Shown: positions 32,979 through 40,777, counted from the stretch's first letter. The stretch: 43,935 bases of DNA from an uncultured Lachnospiraceae bacterium (GCA_947385425.1 CANDKY010000020.1:1-43935); one strand, 5' to 3'. The notes: a model not told the origin generated them from the letters alone. Program-made: numbers and translations.

Positions 32979-34181
32979 CTATTTATTCACCATCAGTTTC
33001 ACCATCGCCTGGTTCAGCCCGTCCACTGTCAGCTTGTACATCGGGAAAATATTCTTGACCGCAGTCTCCGCCTCCCGCCAGGGCGCATGGCCGGGCGCCA
33101 TTTTGGGATTCATCCAGACTATCTTCTTATAATGCTTTTTCATCAGAAGCAGCCAGTCCATACCCGACAGCCCTCCGTTCGGCCCCCTGTAATTGCCTGT
33201 GGTGGAATATAACTCCTCCGGCGCCATCGCCGCGTCCCCCACGATAATTACCTTGTAATCACTGTCCAGGTTCCGGAACATCCATTCCGTGTCAATCCAG
33301 TCGCCGTTCTCACACTCCGGCGTCTTATATAACTTACTGTAAATGCAATTATGGAAATAATAAGTTTTCACATCTTTGTAATGGTTCGACTTATGCACCG
33401 ACTGGAACAGTTCATTCAGCAAAGTCGTATAAGGGATCATCGTCCCGCCGGAATCCATAAGCAGCAGCAGTTTCACCGAATTTTTCCGCGGCTTTTCCAT
33501 AACGATCTGCAGACAGCCGCCGTTATTGCACGTCTTATCTATCGTCCCGTTAATATCCAGCTCCGTTTTCGGGATATCCAGTTTGGTAGAGAACTGCCGC
33601 AGCCTTCGCAGCGCCTGCATAAACTGCCTGTTGTCTATGATCTTATCGTCCCTGAAATCCCTGTATTTCCGCGCGCCGACCACCGAAAAAGCCGACTGGT
33701 AGCCTGTCGTGCCGCCCACACGGACACCGCCTACATTCCCGCCCGTATTCCCGAAAGAAGTCTTGCCCATTGTCCCGATCCAGTAACTGCCGCCGTTATG
33801 CTCGCTGTCCTGATCTTTAAGCCTCTGCTTAAACTTCTCTTCCACGTCTTCCTTGTCAATCTGCACCTCTTCCATCCGGTTCAGATGATCCCTGGCCTCT
33901 TCATGGGCAAGCTCCATCATATCCGATTTGTCCAGCCAGCGCAGCATCTGGGAAGTGATCTCATCATCCGAATGAATCCCCTTAAAATGCTCTTCAAAAG
34001 CCAGATCAAACTTATCGTATTCCGTCTCGCTCTTGACCAGGATCATCCGCGCCACATAATAAAACTCCGTAAGGCTGCTCCCGCACAGCCCCTTGTCCAA
34101 TGCCTCCTGCAGCGTCAGCCATTCGCTCAACGTCACATTCAGCCCTTTTGCTTTTAACGTATCAAAGAATTTGCCAAACAT
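32979..34181 (-). CDS. VWA-domain (CoxE-like) protein
   Basis: This 400-residue cytosolic protein has a helical N-terminal half and a C-terminal von Willebrand A domain. The MIDAS-type motif reads LLLLMDSGGTM (Asp243), so the usual Asp-x-Ser-x-Ser is Asp-x-Gly-x-Thr, and metal binding may be altered. A Gly-rich segment (about 140-160) lies between the halves. Proteins of this kind pair with MoxR-type AAA+ ATPases, and the MoxR gene lies directly upstream. The open frame extends 27 codons into repeat R1d, but AAAGGCAGAGGG before MFGKFFDTL gives the real start. The likely role is as adaptor for a MoxR chaperone acting on metal-cofactor insertion or complex assembly; the client is unknown. Confidence 0.85.
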   Translation of the reverse strand: MFGKFFDTLKAKGLNVTLSEWLTLQEALDKGLCGSSLTEFYYVARMILVKSETEYDKFDLAFEEHFKGIHSDDEITSQMLRWLDKSDMMELAHEEARDHLNRMEEVQIDKEDVEEKFKQRLKDQDSEHNGGSYWIGTMGKTSFGNTGGNVGGVRVGGTTGYQSAFSVVGARKYRDFRDDKIIDNRQFMQALRRLRQFSTKLDIPKTELDINGTIDKTCNNGGCLQIVMEKPRKNSVKLLLLMDSGGTMIPYTTLLNELFQSVHKSNHYKDVKTYYFHNCIYSKLYKTPECENGDWIDTEWMFRNLDSDYKVIIVGDAAMAPEELYSTTGNYRGPNGGLSGMDWLLLMKKHYKKIVWMNPKMAPGHAPWREAETAVKNIFPMYKLTVDGLNQAMVKLMVNK

Positions 34182-34204
34182 ACCCTCTGCCTTTCTGCAG
34201 TCCC

Positions 34205-34378
34205 TTAGAGCCTGTTTAAAATCTGCTTTTCGCCATCTGTACACGGTGAAACCGTTCACCATTTTGCGGGATCTTTGCCCCTCATTCAGGGGGGCGATGC
34301 CCCACTATGCCTCCCTCATTCGGGGCAAACCTCTCACAAACTGTGGCGCACATCTGGCGAAAAGCAGATTATAAACAA
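34205..34378. repeat. MITE-like repeat R1, copy d (long form, about 174 bp)
   Basis: The left end is TTAGAGCCTGTTTAAAATCT, then GCTTTTCGCCATCTGTAC. The right end is the inverted counterpart, ACATCTGGCGAAAAGCAGAT followed by TATAAACA. The interior carries further palindromes: GGTGAA/TTCACC, TTTGCCCC/GGGGCAAA and GGGGCG-AT-GCCCC. It lies between the MoxR and VWA genes and is not coding. Confidence 0.85.
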
Positions 34379-34412
34379 AATTTTGCCATCCTGCGCAAAA
34401 AATTGTTTATAA
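34369..34412. terminator. A/T-rich hairpin after the MoxR gene
   Basis: TTATAAACAAAATTTTGC pairs with GC-(GC)-AAAAAATTGTTTATAA around a short loop. It follows the MoxR stop codon on the minus strand and overlaps the right end of R1d. It could weaken read-through into the VWA gene; it is not a classical GC-rich terminator. Confidence 0.45.
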
Positions 34413-34423
34413 GTGCCTAATCC

Positions 34424-35245
34424 TTACCGCGCACTCCCCTTCACAGTCTCCAGATCCTCATCCTTCTTCACAATAACCCCGACAAAAGGAAGCTCCTTCT
34501 TAATCTTTTCCAAAGGTATCCCGCCAATCTGAAGCGCATTCACCCAGTCAATCAGTTCCGATGTACTCGGCTTCTTGCGCACATCCTTGAGCGAACGGAT
34601 CCAGTAAAAAACATCCATTGCATTTTTCAGCAGGTTATCTTCAATATCCGGGAAATGCGTTTTTACAATCTCCTCCATCAGCTCCGCATCCGGGAAATCA
34701 ATATAATGGAAAATACACCTGCGCAGAAAAGCATCCGGCAGCTCCTTTTCCGCATTGGAAGTGATAATCACGATAGGGCGGTGCTTCGCCTTCACTGTAC
34801 GCTTCGTCTCATGAATATAAAATTCCATCTGATCCAGCTCCCACAGTAGGTCATTGGGAAACTCCAGATCCGCCTTGTCAATTTCGTCAATCAGCAGGAC
34901 TACCTGTTCCTCGCTGTCAAAAGCCTCCCCCAGTTTCCCCAGCTTGATATACCGGGCGATATCGTCCACGCCCTCCTCGCCGAACTGCCCGTCATACAAT
35001 CTCTGGATCGTGTCGTATACATACAGGCCCTCCTGCGCTTTCGTTGTAGATTTAATGTTCCATATAATCAGCTTCTTGCCCAGCGATTTCGCCACCGCTT
35101 CCGCCAGCATCGTTTTCCCCGTTCCCGGCTCCCCCTTTATCAATAAAGGCTTCTGCAGCGCAATCGCCACATTCACACTCGCCATCAACTGTTCCGACGC
35201 CACATACTGAGAAGTGCTGCCAAATTCCTGTTTCATTTCACCCAT
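34424..35245 (-). CDS. MoxR-family AAA+ ATPase
   Basis: This 273-residue AAA+ chaperone-type ATPase has Walker A GEPGTGKT (38-45), Walker B VVLLIDEIDKAD, sensor 1 in VIITSNAEKELPDAFLRRC, and the arginine finger in the same segment. It is compact compared with canonical MoxR (about 330 residues). The long open frame upstream is a translation of a 21-bp tandem repeat. GAGG before MGEMKQEFG sets the start. With the downstream VWA protein it forms a MoxR/VWA pair of the kind that remodels or activates a partner enzyme. The ParB/BMP fusion and phosphoesterase genes that follow in the same direction may be part of one unit. Confidence 0.9.
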   Translation of the reverse strand: MGEMKQEFGSTSQYVASEQLMASVNVAIALQKPLLIKGEPGTGKTMLAEAVAKSLGKKLIIWNIKSTTKAQEGLYVYDTIQRLYDGQFGEEGVDDIARYIKLGKLGEAFDSEEQVVLLIDEIDKADLEFPNDLLWELDQMEFYIHETKRTVKAKHRPIVIITSNAEKELPDAFLRRCIFHYIDFPDAELMEEIVKTHFPDIEDNLLKNAMDVFYWIRSLKDVRKKPSTSELIDWVNALQIGGIPLEKIKKELPFVGVIVKKDEDLETVKGSAR

Positions 35246-35276
35246 CTTGTCCTCTTTCCGCGCCCTGCAAAACCGG

Positions 35277-35339
35277 CATGGGAAATCCATGCATACGCAT
35301 GGGATACCCAAGCATACGCATGGGTTTCCCATACATCCG
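35277..35339. repeat. Three 21-bp tandem repeats upstream of the MoxR gene
   Basis: Units at 35277, 35298 and 35319 share CATGGG followed by a variable A/T/C stretch and CATACG-type ends. They lie in the MoxR leader, just upstream of its ribosome binding site and 28 bases downstream of the predicted -10 box. There are only three units and no spacers, so this is not a CRISPR array. Confidence 0.75.
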
Positions 35340-35366
35340 TTTCCGCGCATTTATTCATTAACTATT

Positions 35367-35395
35367 ATGTTACGATATTCTGCGGATAAAAGCAA
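35367..35395 (-). promoter_or_regulatory. Promoter of the MoxR-VWA cluster
   Basis: On the minus strand TTGCTT (35390-35395), 17 bases and TAACAT (35367-35372) form a plausible promoter, giving a leader of about 115 bases that includes the 21-bp repeats. Confidence 0.6.
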
Positions 35396-35423
35396 GATCT
35401 GTTCTCTCAGTTTCACGGAAATC

Positions 35424-35472
35424 CACTCCCCGCCCTATGCGTGGCCCTAGAGCGCGTATAGGGCGGGGAGTG
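35424..35472. repeat. Perfect 15-bp inverted repeat with 19-base loop
   Basis: CACTCCCCGCCCTAT and ATAGGGCGGGGAGTG are perfect complements, and GCG/CGC within the loop can extend the fold. It follows the DUF2461 stop codon but lacks a T-run on the minus strand, so it is either a factor-dependent end, an mRNA stabiliser or a REP-like element. Confidence 0.75.
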
Positions 35473-35506
35473 AACTGTAACCTCCCCTCCGGAATCCGCC
35501 CTTCCC

Positions 35507-36190
35507 TTACCTTTCCGGCATCTGAAAGCCCGCAAGCGCCCTGTTAAGATAATCGTTAAAAGGTTTCATAATCCGGAAAAGCCCCGCCGCCTTTGCGGGA
35601 AAGTCCTCCGCCCCGCACACTTCTTCATCGCTCAGCGGATATTCCAGATACCAGCTCTTAAATTTCAGATATTCCGCCTGCGGATGCCCCTTCTCATACC
35701 CTGCAGGCACATTCTTTAACGCCGTCCCCTGTACAGTAAAATATTTTGCAAACTCCGGCTCATGGATCACCGCTTCCCATTCCTCACCGTTCCGGACAAT
35801 GTAATCCCTTATCATCGCCGTCGCATCCTTAAACATATCCGCAAACAGCCCGCCTCCTAAAAAAGACTGGCCGCCCGGCTTTATCATAATATAGTATCCG
35901 ACAGGGACAGGCAGTTTCCCTTTCGAGGAAATATGAGCGCGAAACGCAGGATTGTAAGGCGATTTGTCATGGCTGAAGCGGGTATCCCTTACAAGCTTAA
36001 ACGTCAGATCTTTTGGATTGTTATGTAAAACATCGGCGTCAAATTTTCCGATTTCCAACAGCAAAGCCTGCAGCAATGCTTCAAACTCCGCGTTTGCTTT
36101 TTTGTACTCTTCCCGGTTTGCATGATACCATTCCCGGTTGTTATTCCTGCAAAGCGCAGACAGGTAATCCATAATTAATTGTGTATCCAT
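35507..36190 (-). CDS. DUF2461-family protein
   Basis: This 227-residue protein belongs to the DUF2461/TIGR02453 family. Typical segments are NNNREWYHANREEYKKA near the N-terminus, FKLVRDTRFSHDKSPYNPAF and HISSKGKLPVPVGYYIMIKP in the middle, and a Tyr/Leu-rich C-terminal part. The family occurs widely in bacteria and fungi; its biochemical role is not established. GGGAGGGG lies upstream of the ATG. The gene starts 15 bases after the sigma-factor stop codon, so the two are almost certainly co-transcribed. No signal peptide or membrane segment is seen. Confidence 0.9.
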   Translation of the reverse strand: MDTQLIMDYLSALCRNNNREWYHANREEYKKANAEFEALLQALLLEIGKFDADVLHNNPKDLTFKLVRDTRFSHDKSPYNPAFRAHISSKGKLPVPVGYYIMIKPGGQSFLGGGLFADMFKDATAMIRDYIVRNGEEWEAVIHEPEFAKYFTVQGTALKNVPAGYEKGHPQAEYLKFKSWYLEYPLSDEEVCGAEDFPAKAAGLFRIMKPFNDYLNRALAGFQMPER

Positions 36191-36205
36191 AACCTCACCC
36201 CTCCC

Positions 36206-37054
36206 TTATGAATTCCTGACAACGGAAAGCTGCGTGGAATCCAAAAATTCCTGTATCAGATGTCTCGTTCGTTCGGGCGATCCGTAAAGCTTGCAGAAGG
36301 AAAAAACCTGGGATAAACCGTCAATATCTTCCATGGCATTTTTCACCTCGCACAGGGTCTTAAGGGGAATTTCTTCCGCCGCCGTATAATCCAGCCGCCG
36401 CGGGTTTATCCTGCGGCTTTGTATCGCATAATTGACCCTGTCTTTGCACCTGCATCTTCCGCCGCCGTATTCCCCGCAATACTGCCCGAGAAAATCCGCC
36501 ATTTTTCTCCGTATCCGGGACAGCCGCTGGCGGTACGTTTCCGGAGTGATATCCAGAATATCCCCTGCCATACGGCTGTCAACCTGAAACATCGTACCTA
36601 ATATAAAGATACATCTGCTGTCCGTATCAAGGCATTGCAGCATCACATTCGTACAGGACATCTTCAGCTCCTCCGCCAGGATATCCTTCTCCACATTCTG
36701 CGTTAAATCCGGCAGATCCTGTATTTTCCCGTTTTCTATATCCTCCCCGTAGTAATCAAAACTAAGCGGACGGTGGGCAAACATATGCTTTTTGTAATTT
36801 TTCAGATGGTTGACCGCAATGCGGAACACCCATGTTGTAAATGCGCTGTCGCCCCTGAAAGAAGACAGATGCGTAATCATCTTAAGCAGAATGTCCTGCG
36901 CGGCGTCCTCCGCATCCGCAAATGTACCGAGCATACGCAGGGATAAATTGAATACAATGTCCTGTACACTTTTGACAAGAGCTTCAAGGGCTTCTTTATC
37001 GCCCGACGTGGCTTTATCAACCAAAGCCTGTAATTCTTCCTTATTTTTATTCAT
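36206..37054 (-). CDS. ECF-type RNA polymerase sigma factor with C-terminal extension
   Basis: This 282-residue sigma factor has region 2 at about 15-95 (DAEDAAQDILLKMITHLSSF and FTTWVFRIAVNHLKNYKKHM) and region 4 at about 125-190 (DILDITPETYRQRLSRIRRK). An extra 90 residues follow, starting with a Cys-rich knot (YCGEYGGGRCRCKDR). Standard ECF factors end near 190 residues, so the tail may replace a separate anti-sigma factor, binding a metal or redox signal; this is inference. AGGAGGT lies 9 bases upstream of the ATG. The 74-base gap upstream holds a palindrome. It is followed directly by DUF2461. No anti-sigma gene is adjacent. Confidence 0.88.
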   Translation of the reverse strand: MNKNKEELQALVDKATSGDKEALEALVKSVQDIVFNLSLRMLGTFADAEDAAQDILLKMITHLSSFRGDSAFTTWVFRIAVNHLKNYKKHMFAHRPLSFDYYGEDIENGKIQDLPDLTQNVEKDILAEELKMSCTNVMLQCLDTDSRCIFILGTMFQVDSRMAGDILDITPETYRQRLSRIRRKMADFLGQYCGEYGGGRCRCKDRVNYAIQSRRINPRRLDYTAAEEIPLKTLCEVKNAMEDIDGLSQVFSFCKLYGSPERTRHLIQEFLDSTQLSVVRNS

Positions 37055-37093
37055 AGATTCTTACCTCCTGTTTCATTAGACAACGCTCTGCTG

Positions 37094-37108
37094 CCTGTGT
37101 GACACAGG
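37094..37108. promoter_or_regulatory. Palindrome upstream of the sigma-factor gene
   Basis: CCTGTGTGACACAGG is a 15-base palindrome with 7-bp arms, about 40 bases upstream of the sigma-factor start and 20 bases after the acetyltransferase stop. It may be an operator or a small hairpin. Confidence 0.4.
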
Positions 37109-37128
37109 AAAATTATTTTACCGCTCCT

Positions 37129-37713
37129 TTATTTATTTTCCCTCATTACCCGGCATGGATTTCCAAACGCTATCGTATTATCCGGGATATCCTTTGTGAC
37201 AACGCTTCCTGCCCCGATTACAACATTATTCCCGATTGTTACACCGGGCATGATAATGACGCCCCCGCCTATCCAGACATTATCCCCGACTGTTACCGGG
37301 GCAGTCTGCGTTTTGCAGAATTCAAAAGAACCATCCTCCCTGGGATTCCCGAACCGCTCGGCCGCATTCGTCGGATGGAAGGCAGTATATATTTGAACAT
37401 TGGGGGCAATCAGGGCATTATTCCCGATCACAATCTTGTTGTCATCCAGAAAAGTACAGTTCATATTCACTTCACAGTTATTTCCGAAATAAATATTGTT
37501 CCCGTAATCCGCATAAAAAGGGGCTGTAATCCACAGATTCTTTCCCCTTCCCCCCAGCAGTTCATTTAAAATACGCTCCTTTTCTTCCGCATCGGCGGAA
37601 TCTGTCCGGTTATAATCCCTCACTAAATCTTTGGCCCTGTGCCACTGTGACAGTAATTCCGTATCTCCGCAGTCATAAAGATCCCCCGCTAACATTTTTT
37701 CTCTTTCGGTCAT
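37129..37713 (-). CDS. Maltose O-acetyltransferase-like sugar acetyltransferase
   Basis: This 194-residue cytosolic acetyl-CoA-dependent enzyme has the left-handed beta-helix fold. An N-terminal maltose-acetyltransferase domain (MTEREKMLAGDLYDCGDTEL) is followed by hexapeptide repeats (VTVGDNVWIGGGVIIMPGVT and IGNNVVIGAGSVV). The catalytic-His region reads YTAFHPTNAAERF. The length is normal for Maa/LacA-type enzymes, which acetylate maltose, glucose or galactosides. GAGGGAG lies upstream of the ATG, and the gene has its own strong promoter. The natural acceptor here is unknown. Confidence 0.92.
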   Translation of the reverse strand: MTEREKMLAGDLYDCGDTELLSQWHRAKDLVRDYNRTDSADAEEKERILNELLGGRGKNLWITAPFYADYGNNIYFGNNCEVNMNCTFLDDNKIVIGNNALIAPNVQIYTAFHPTNAAERFGNPREDGSFEFCKTQTAPVTVGDNVWIGGGVIIMPGVTIGNNVVIGAGSVVTKDIPDNTIAFGNPCRVMRENK

Positions 37714-37748
37714 AATTTTCTCCCTCGCTTTCCGATTTTTCCGGGTTT

Positions 37749-37777
37749 ATTATATTGTATTTGTACGGCACTTACAA
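37749..37777 (-). promoter_or_regulatory. Promoter of the acetyltransferase gene
   Basis: On the minus strand TTGTAA (37772-37777), 17 bases and TATAAT (37749-37754) form a strong promoter whose -10 box ends 35 bases upstream of the start codon. Confidence 0.75.
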
Positions 37778-37840
37778 TATTTTTCTGCAGATCCGCATTC
37801 CACAAAAGCATACATTACCGTTAATTTTTACCAAACTACC

Positions 37841-37869
37841 TTTACAAATCAATCCTGTCTGGATATAAT
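37841..37869 (+). promoter_or_regulatory. Promoter of the secreted BspA-like gene
   Basis: TTTACA (37841-37846), 17 bases and TATAAT (37864-37869) form a near-consensus promoter. Transcription would begin near 37877, within a few bases of the leader hairpin. Confidence 0.75.
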
Positions 37870-37879
37870 TATATTTATT

Positions 37880-37980
37880 TATACTGCACACCGGTTAAAT
37901 TTACAGTATGCCCGACTGCAGGCCGACTGCCAAGTACCTTTCGGGTTGCGTTACTGTAAATTCTGGCGGTCTGCAGTATA
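37880..37980 (+). promoter_or_regulatory. 101-base hairpin at the predicted 5' end of the BspA-like transcript
   Basis: Successive paired blocks are TATACTGCA/TGCAGTATA, ACCG/CGGT, AATTTACAGTA/TACTGTAAATT and GCCCGA/TCGGGT, separated by small internal loops. It starts about 11 bases after the -10 box, so it would cap the mRNA. It could stabilise the message, control it, or be a palindromic mobile element that brought part of the leader. Confidence 0.65.
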
Positions 37981-38065
37981 TATTATAGTTATATCTTATT
38001 TTATAGGGGAATATTGCCAGCCAATAATTCTCCGCAAAGTAAAAGAGAAACAGGAGGTTACAAAA

Positions 38066-40693
38066 TTGAAACAACAAGTTCGTTCAGTTGCTTTAGCGCT
38101 ATGCCTGTGCATTTCTTTACCGTCCGTGGCATACGCATCTCAGGAAGGCTCCCCGCAGCAGGAGGCTGTCCTTCCGGAAACCCCGCCGGAGGGAATGGAT
38201 CCAAGCGCCAATATACCCAATGCCCCGGCGGCGGCCGCAAAGGCCAGGGCGGCCTCACCGGCTTACCCCTCAACCCTGCAGACATCGCCCGACATTTCAA
38301 ACCTTACTCCGATGGGAGTCTATGAGGCCATGATCGCGCTGCGGGATCAGGAACAATATAAGGAAGGGACGCCCTGGACTAACGATGAGCCTTATTCTGA
38401 CACAAAGGGATATTACCATTGGAAAGGAGGAACCCTTGGCGGGGCAAATATCAGCGCCGTGGGATGCGTAGCTTTCGCATTTACTCTCAGTGATGCGGCA
38501 TTTGGCGACCTGCCGTCCAGGATGTACGGGGCCGGCCAGTTTGCCTTTGAGGATATTAAACCCGGGGATATCCTGCGGGTAAATAACGACGTACATACCG
38601 TGATCGTACTTGAAGTAAGCGAATCGGGCGTGGTTGTTGCCGAGGGAAACATCAGTACCGGAGACAATAAGGGTAAGGTGCATTGGGGACGCGGGATATC
38701 GAAGGACGAGGTAATGAGCAGCACCAGCCATTATATCACCCGCTACCCGGAGGGCTACGTTTCACCGGACGATCCGAGTGCCAACGTATCAATCGGCTCC
38801 GGAACCCTTGGAGGACTTTCCTGGAATCTGACGAAGGCAGGGACGCTGACCATTTCCGGCCAGGGGGCTATGCCGGATTACAGCATGGCCTCAGAACAGC
38901 CCTGGAGCGAAAACAGCGGCAATATCCGGAAGGTTATCATAGGGGACGGCGTAACAAACATCGGTTCCTGCGCCTTTTGGGACTGCGGGGTTCTCAGCGC
39001 TGAGATTTCCTCCAGTGTGACGTCAATCGGCAACAGCGCTTTCCGCGGTTCCCAGATACTTTCCGTGACCATCCCTTCCAACGTGAAGACCATTGGCGAC
39101 AACGCTTTCCAAGCCTGTATGAACCTTGGTTCGGTGACAATCCAGGAGGGTGTGGAAACAATCAGCCAAAGCGCTTTCCAATCCTGTGGTAAACTTTCAT
39201 CTATAGTTTTACCTGCAAGTATCGGTGAAGTAGGCAGCGCAGCATTTTTTCAATGCCAGGAGCTGAAAAGCGTGAAATTTACCCCCGGCAGTAAACAGGT
39301 GAAGTTGGGAGACAATTTATTTACGAAATGTTACTACCTGACAAGCGTAACACTGCCGACAAGTATAGACCGCATTGGTGTTGGTATGTTCCAGAATTGC
39401 ATATCACTTGCCGGAGTGCAAATCCCGAAAGATGCGGGAAGTATCGGACAATCAGCATTTTCTTCCTGTTCCTCACTGACCACTGTTATAATTCCGGACA
39501 GTGTAACATCAATAGGGATAGCTGCATTTGCAGACTGCCCTTTGACAGACATATACTTTACCGGCAGCGAAGCGCAGTGGAACAGTATAAGTAAAATAGG
39601 AGATACACAGGCAGCCGTATCAAATGTAACAAAGCATTATGACTACGTTCCCGCTCCCCCTGATTCCGGCGACGGGGACAACAACAATCCGGGTGGCGAC
39701 AATTCCGGCGGCGACAACTCCGGTGACAACAATAATCCCGGCGGCGACAATTCCGGCGACAGCAACAACCCCGGCGGCGACAATTCCGGTGACAATAACA
39801 ACCCCGGCGGTGACAATTCCGGTGACAATAACAATCCCGGCGGCGACAACTCCGGCGACAACAACAATCCCGGCGGCGACAATTCCGGTGACAATAACAA
39901 TCCCGGCGGTGACAACTCCGGCGACAACAATAATCCCGGCGGTGACAATTCCGGCGACAACAATAATCCCGGCGGTGACAACTCCGGCGACAACAATAAT
40001 CCCGGCGGTGACAATTCCGGCGACAACAATAATCCCGGTGGCGACAACTCCGGCGGCAATAACAATCCTGGCGGCGGCAATTCCGGCGACAACAACAATT
40101 CCGGCAGCAATAAGCCCGACGGGGATAACAACAATTCCGGTAACGGAAACAACAACGGCAATGGAAGCAGCAACGGCAGCAGCAATAAACCCGGAAACAA
40201 CACAGGCAGCAATACAGGCTCCGGCAGTGGCAGCGGGAAAAGCTCCGGGACATCCTCCGGCACAAATACCGGCATAAATGCGGCGGCGGAAACATGGAAA
40301 CCCGCAACTCCCGACGAGAAGAAACGGTATGCCTGCGTGGGTAAAGAAGCTGTCCGGTACACCTCGTCAAAAGACAATGCCTACCAGGTTTCCGTAACAA
40401 ATGCAATGCAGGGGCCTATGTGCTTTAAATCTTTTGAGGCAGTCCTTGGGGATTATACGATTGGGCGGACTTATAACATCTACCCGCCTTCCGGTACTGC
40501 TTACAGCATGGATAAGGAAATCCAGATTACGCTGAATATCCCGGCGGCTGTTTACAGGGAGAACAGAGACTATAAGATGATCTGTGTCACAGAAAACGGA
40601 CAGCCAATTGTCTACAACGATTTAGACAATAACCCCGGAACAATTACAATAAAAACAAATAAGTTCTACGCTTACGCATTGATTTACAAGTAA
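38066..40693 (+). CDS. Secreted protein: cysteine-peptidase-like domain, BspA leucine-rich repeats, Gly/Asp/Asn repeat
   Basis: This 875-residue exported protein has a TTG start: AGGAGG lies 8 bases before it, and the codons that follow encode a clean signal peptide (KQQVRSVALALCLCISLPSV ending AYA). Residues about 80-225 look like an NlpC/CHAP-type domain, with Cys134 in AVGCVAFAF and His177 in DVHTVIVLE. Residues about 245-520 hold about nine BspA-type (LRR_5) repeats such as VTSIGNSAFRGS. Residues 552-672 are eleven copies of an 11-residue unit (SGDNNNPGGDN), then a Ser/Gly/Asn-rich linker. The last 130 residues form a separate domain of unknown type. No LPXTG anchor is seen. A surface adhesin or cell-wall-acting protein is likely. 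Confidence 0.85.
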   Translation: MKQQVRSVALALCLCISLPSVAYASQEGSPQQEAVLPETPPEGMDPSANIPNAPAAAAKARAASPAYPSTLQTSPDISNLTPMGVYEAMIALRDQEQYKEGTPWTNDEPYSDTKGYYHWKGGTLGGANISAVGCVAFAFTLSDAAFGDLPSRMYGAGQFAFEDIKPGDILRVNNDVHTVIVLEVSESGVVVAEGNISTGDNKGKVHWGRGISKDEVMSSTSHYITRYPEGYVSPDDPSANVSIGSGTLGGLSWNLTKAGTLTISGQGAMPDYSMASEQPWSENSGNIRKVIIGDGVTNIGSCAFWDCGVLSAEISSSVTSIGNSAFRGSQILSVTIPSNVKTIGDNAFQACMNLGSVTIQEGVETISQSAFQSCGKLSSIVLPASIGEVGSAAFFQCQELKSVKFTPGSKQVKLGDNLFTKCYYLTSVTLPTSIDRIGVGMFQNCISLAGVQIPKDAGSIGQSAFSSCSSLTTVIIPDSVTSIGIAAFADCPLTDIYFTGSEAQWNSISKIGDTQAAVSNVTKHYDYVPAPPDSGDGDNNNPGGDNSGGDNSGDNNNPGGDNSGDSNNPGGDNSGDNNNPGGDNSGDNNNPGGDNSGDNNNPGGDNSGDNNNPGGDNSGDNNNPGGDNSGDNNNPGGDNSGDNNNPGGDNSGDNNNPGGDNSGGNNNPGGGNSGDNNNSGSNKPDGDNNNSGNGNNNGNGSSNGSSNKPGNNTGSNTGSGSGSGKSSGTSSGTNTGINAAAETWKPATPDEKKRYACVGKEAVRYTSSKDNAYQVSVTNAMQGPMCFKSFEAVLGDYTIGRTYNIYPPSGTAYSMDKEIQITLNIPAAVYRENRDYKMICVTENGQPIVYNDLDNNPGTITIKTNKFYAYALIYK
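39719..40081 (+). repeat. Eleven 33-bp in-frame tandem repeats
   Basis: Eleven consecutive 33-base units encode SGDNNNPGGDN with few amino-acid changes (the second has Ser for Asn; the last is SGGNNNPGGGN). Third-base differences (GGC/GGT, AAC/AAT) distinguish units, while the protein is kept. The array should be prone to copy-number change between strains. Confidence 0.9.
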
Positions 40694-40711
40694 AAACAAA
40701 ACCGGCAGCCA

Positions 40712-40752
40712 AAACAGCCATTGGAATCCATTATGGTTTCCAATGGCTGTTT
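40712..40752. terminator. Bidirectional terminator
   Basis: AAACAGCCATTGGAA and TTCCAATGGCTGTTT form a perfect 15-bp stem with an 11-base loop, flanked by A-rich and T-rich sequence. It lies between the convergent secreted-protein and BlaR1-like genes and can end both transcripts. Confidence 0.8.
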
Positions 40753-40777
40753 GCGGTTTACTCCAATGTCATTCATT

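Larger units (their letters stand above)
37714..38065. promoter_or_regulatory. Divergent promoter region with long structured leader
   Basis: This 352-base gap separates the acetyltransferase gene (left) from the secreted BspA-like gene (right). It holds one promoter for each direction and, just downstream of the rightward one, a 101-base hairpin. The last 85 bases before the TTG start are A/T-rich leader ending in an AGGAGG site. I see no gene in it. Confidence 0.7.

Noticed and set aside
34181-34262. N-terminal extension of the VWA protein
   Set aside because: The extra 27 codons lie mainly in repeat R1d, and the downstream ATG has a proper ribosome binding site.
35277-35339. Short tandem repeats as a possible CRISPR array
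   Set aside because: There are only three contiguous 21-bp units without spacers, and no cas genes occur in the window.
39558-40406. Long antisense open frames rich in Cys/Arg or Pro/Leu across the 33-bp repeat region
   Set aside because: They are reverse translations of the SGDNNNPGGDN array; no ribosome binding site, and the sense frame has a signal peptide and known domains.
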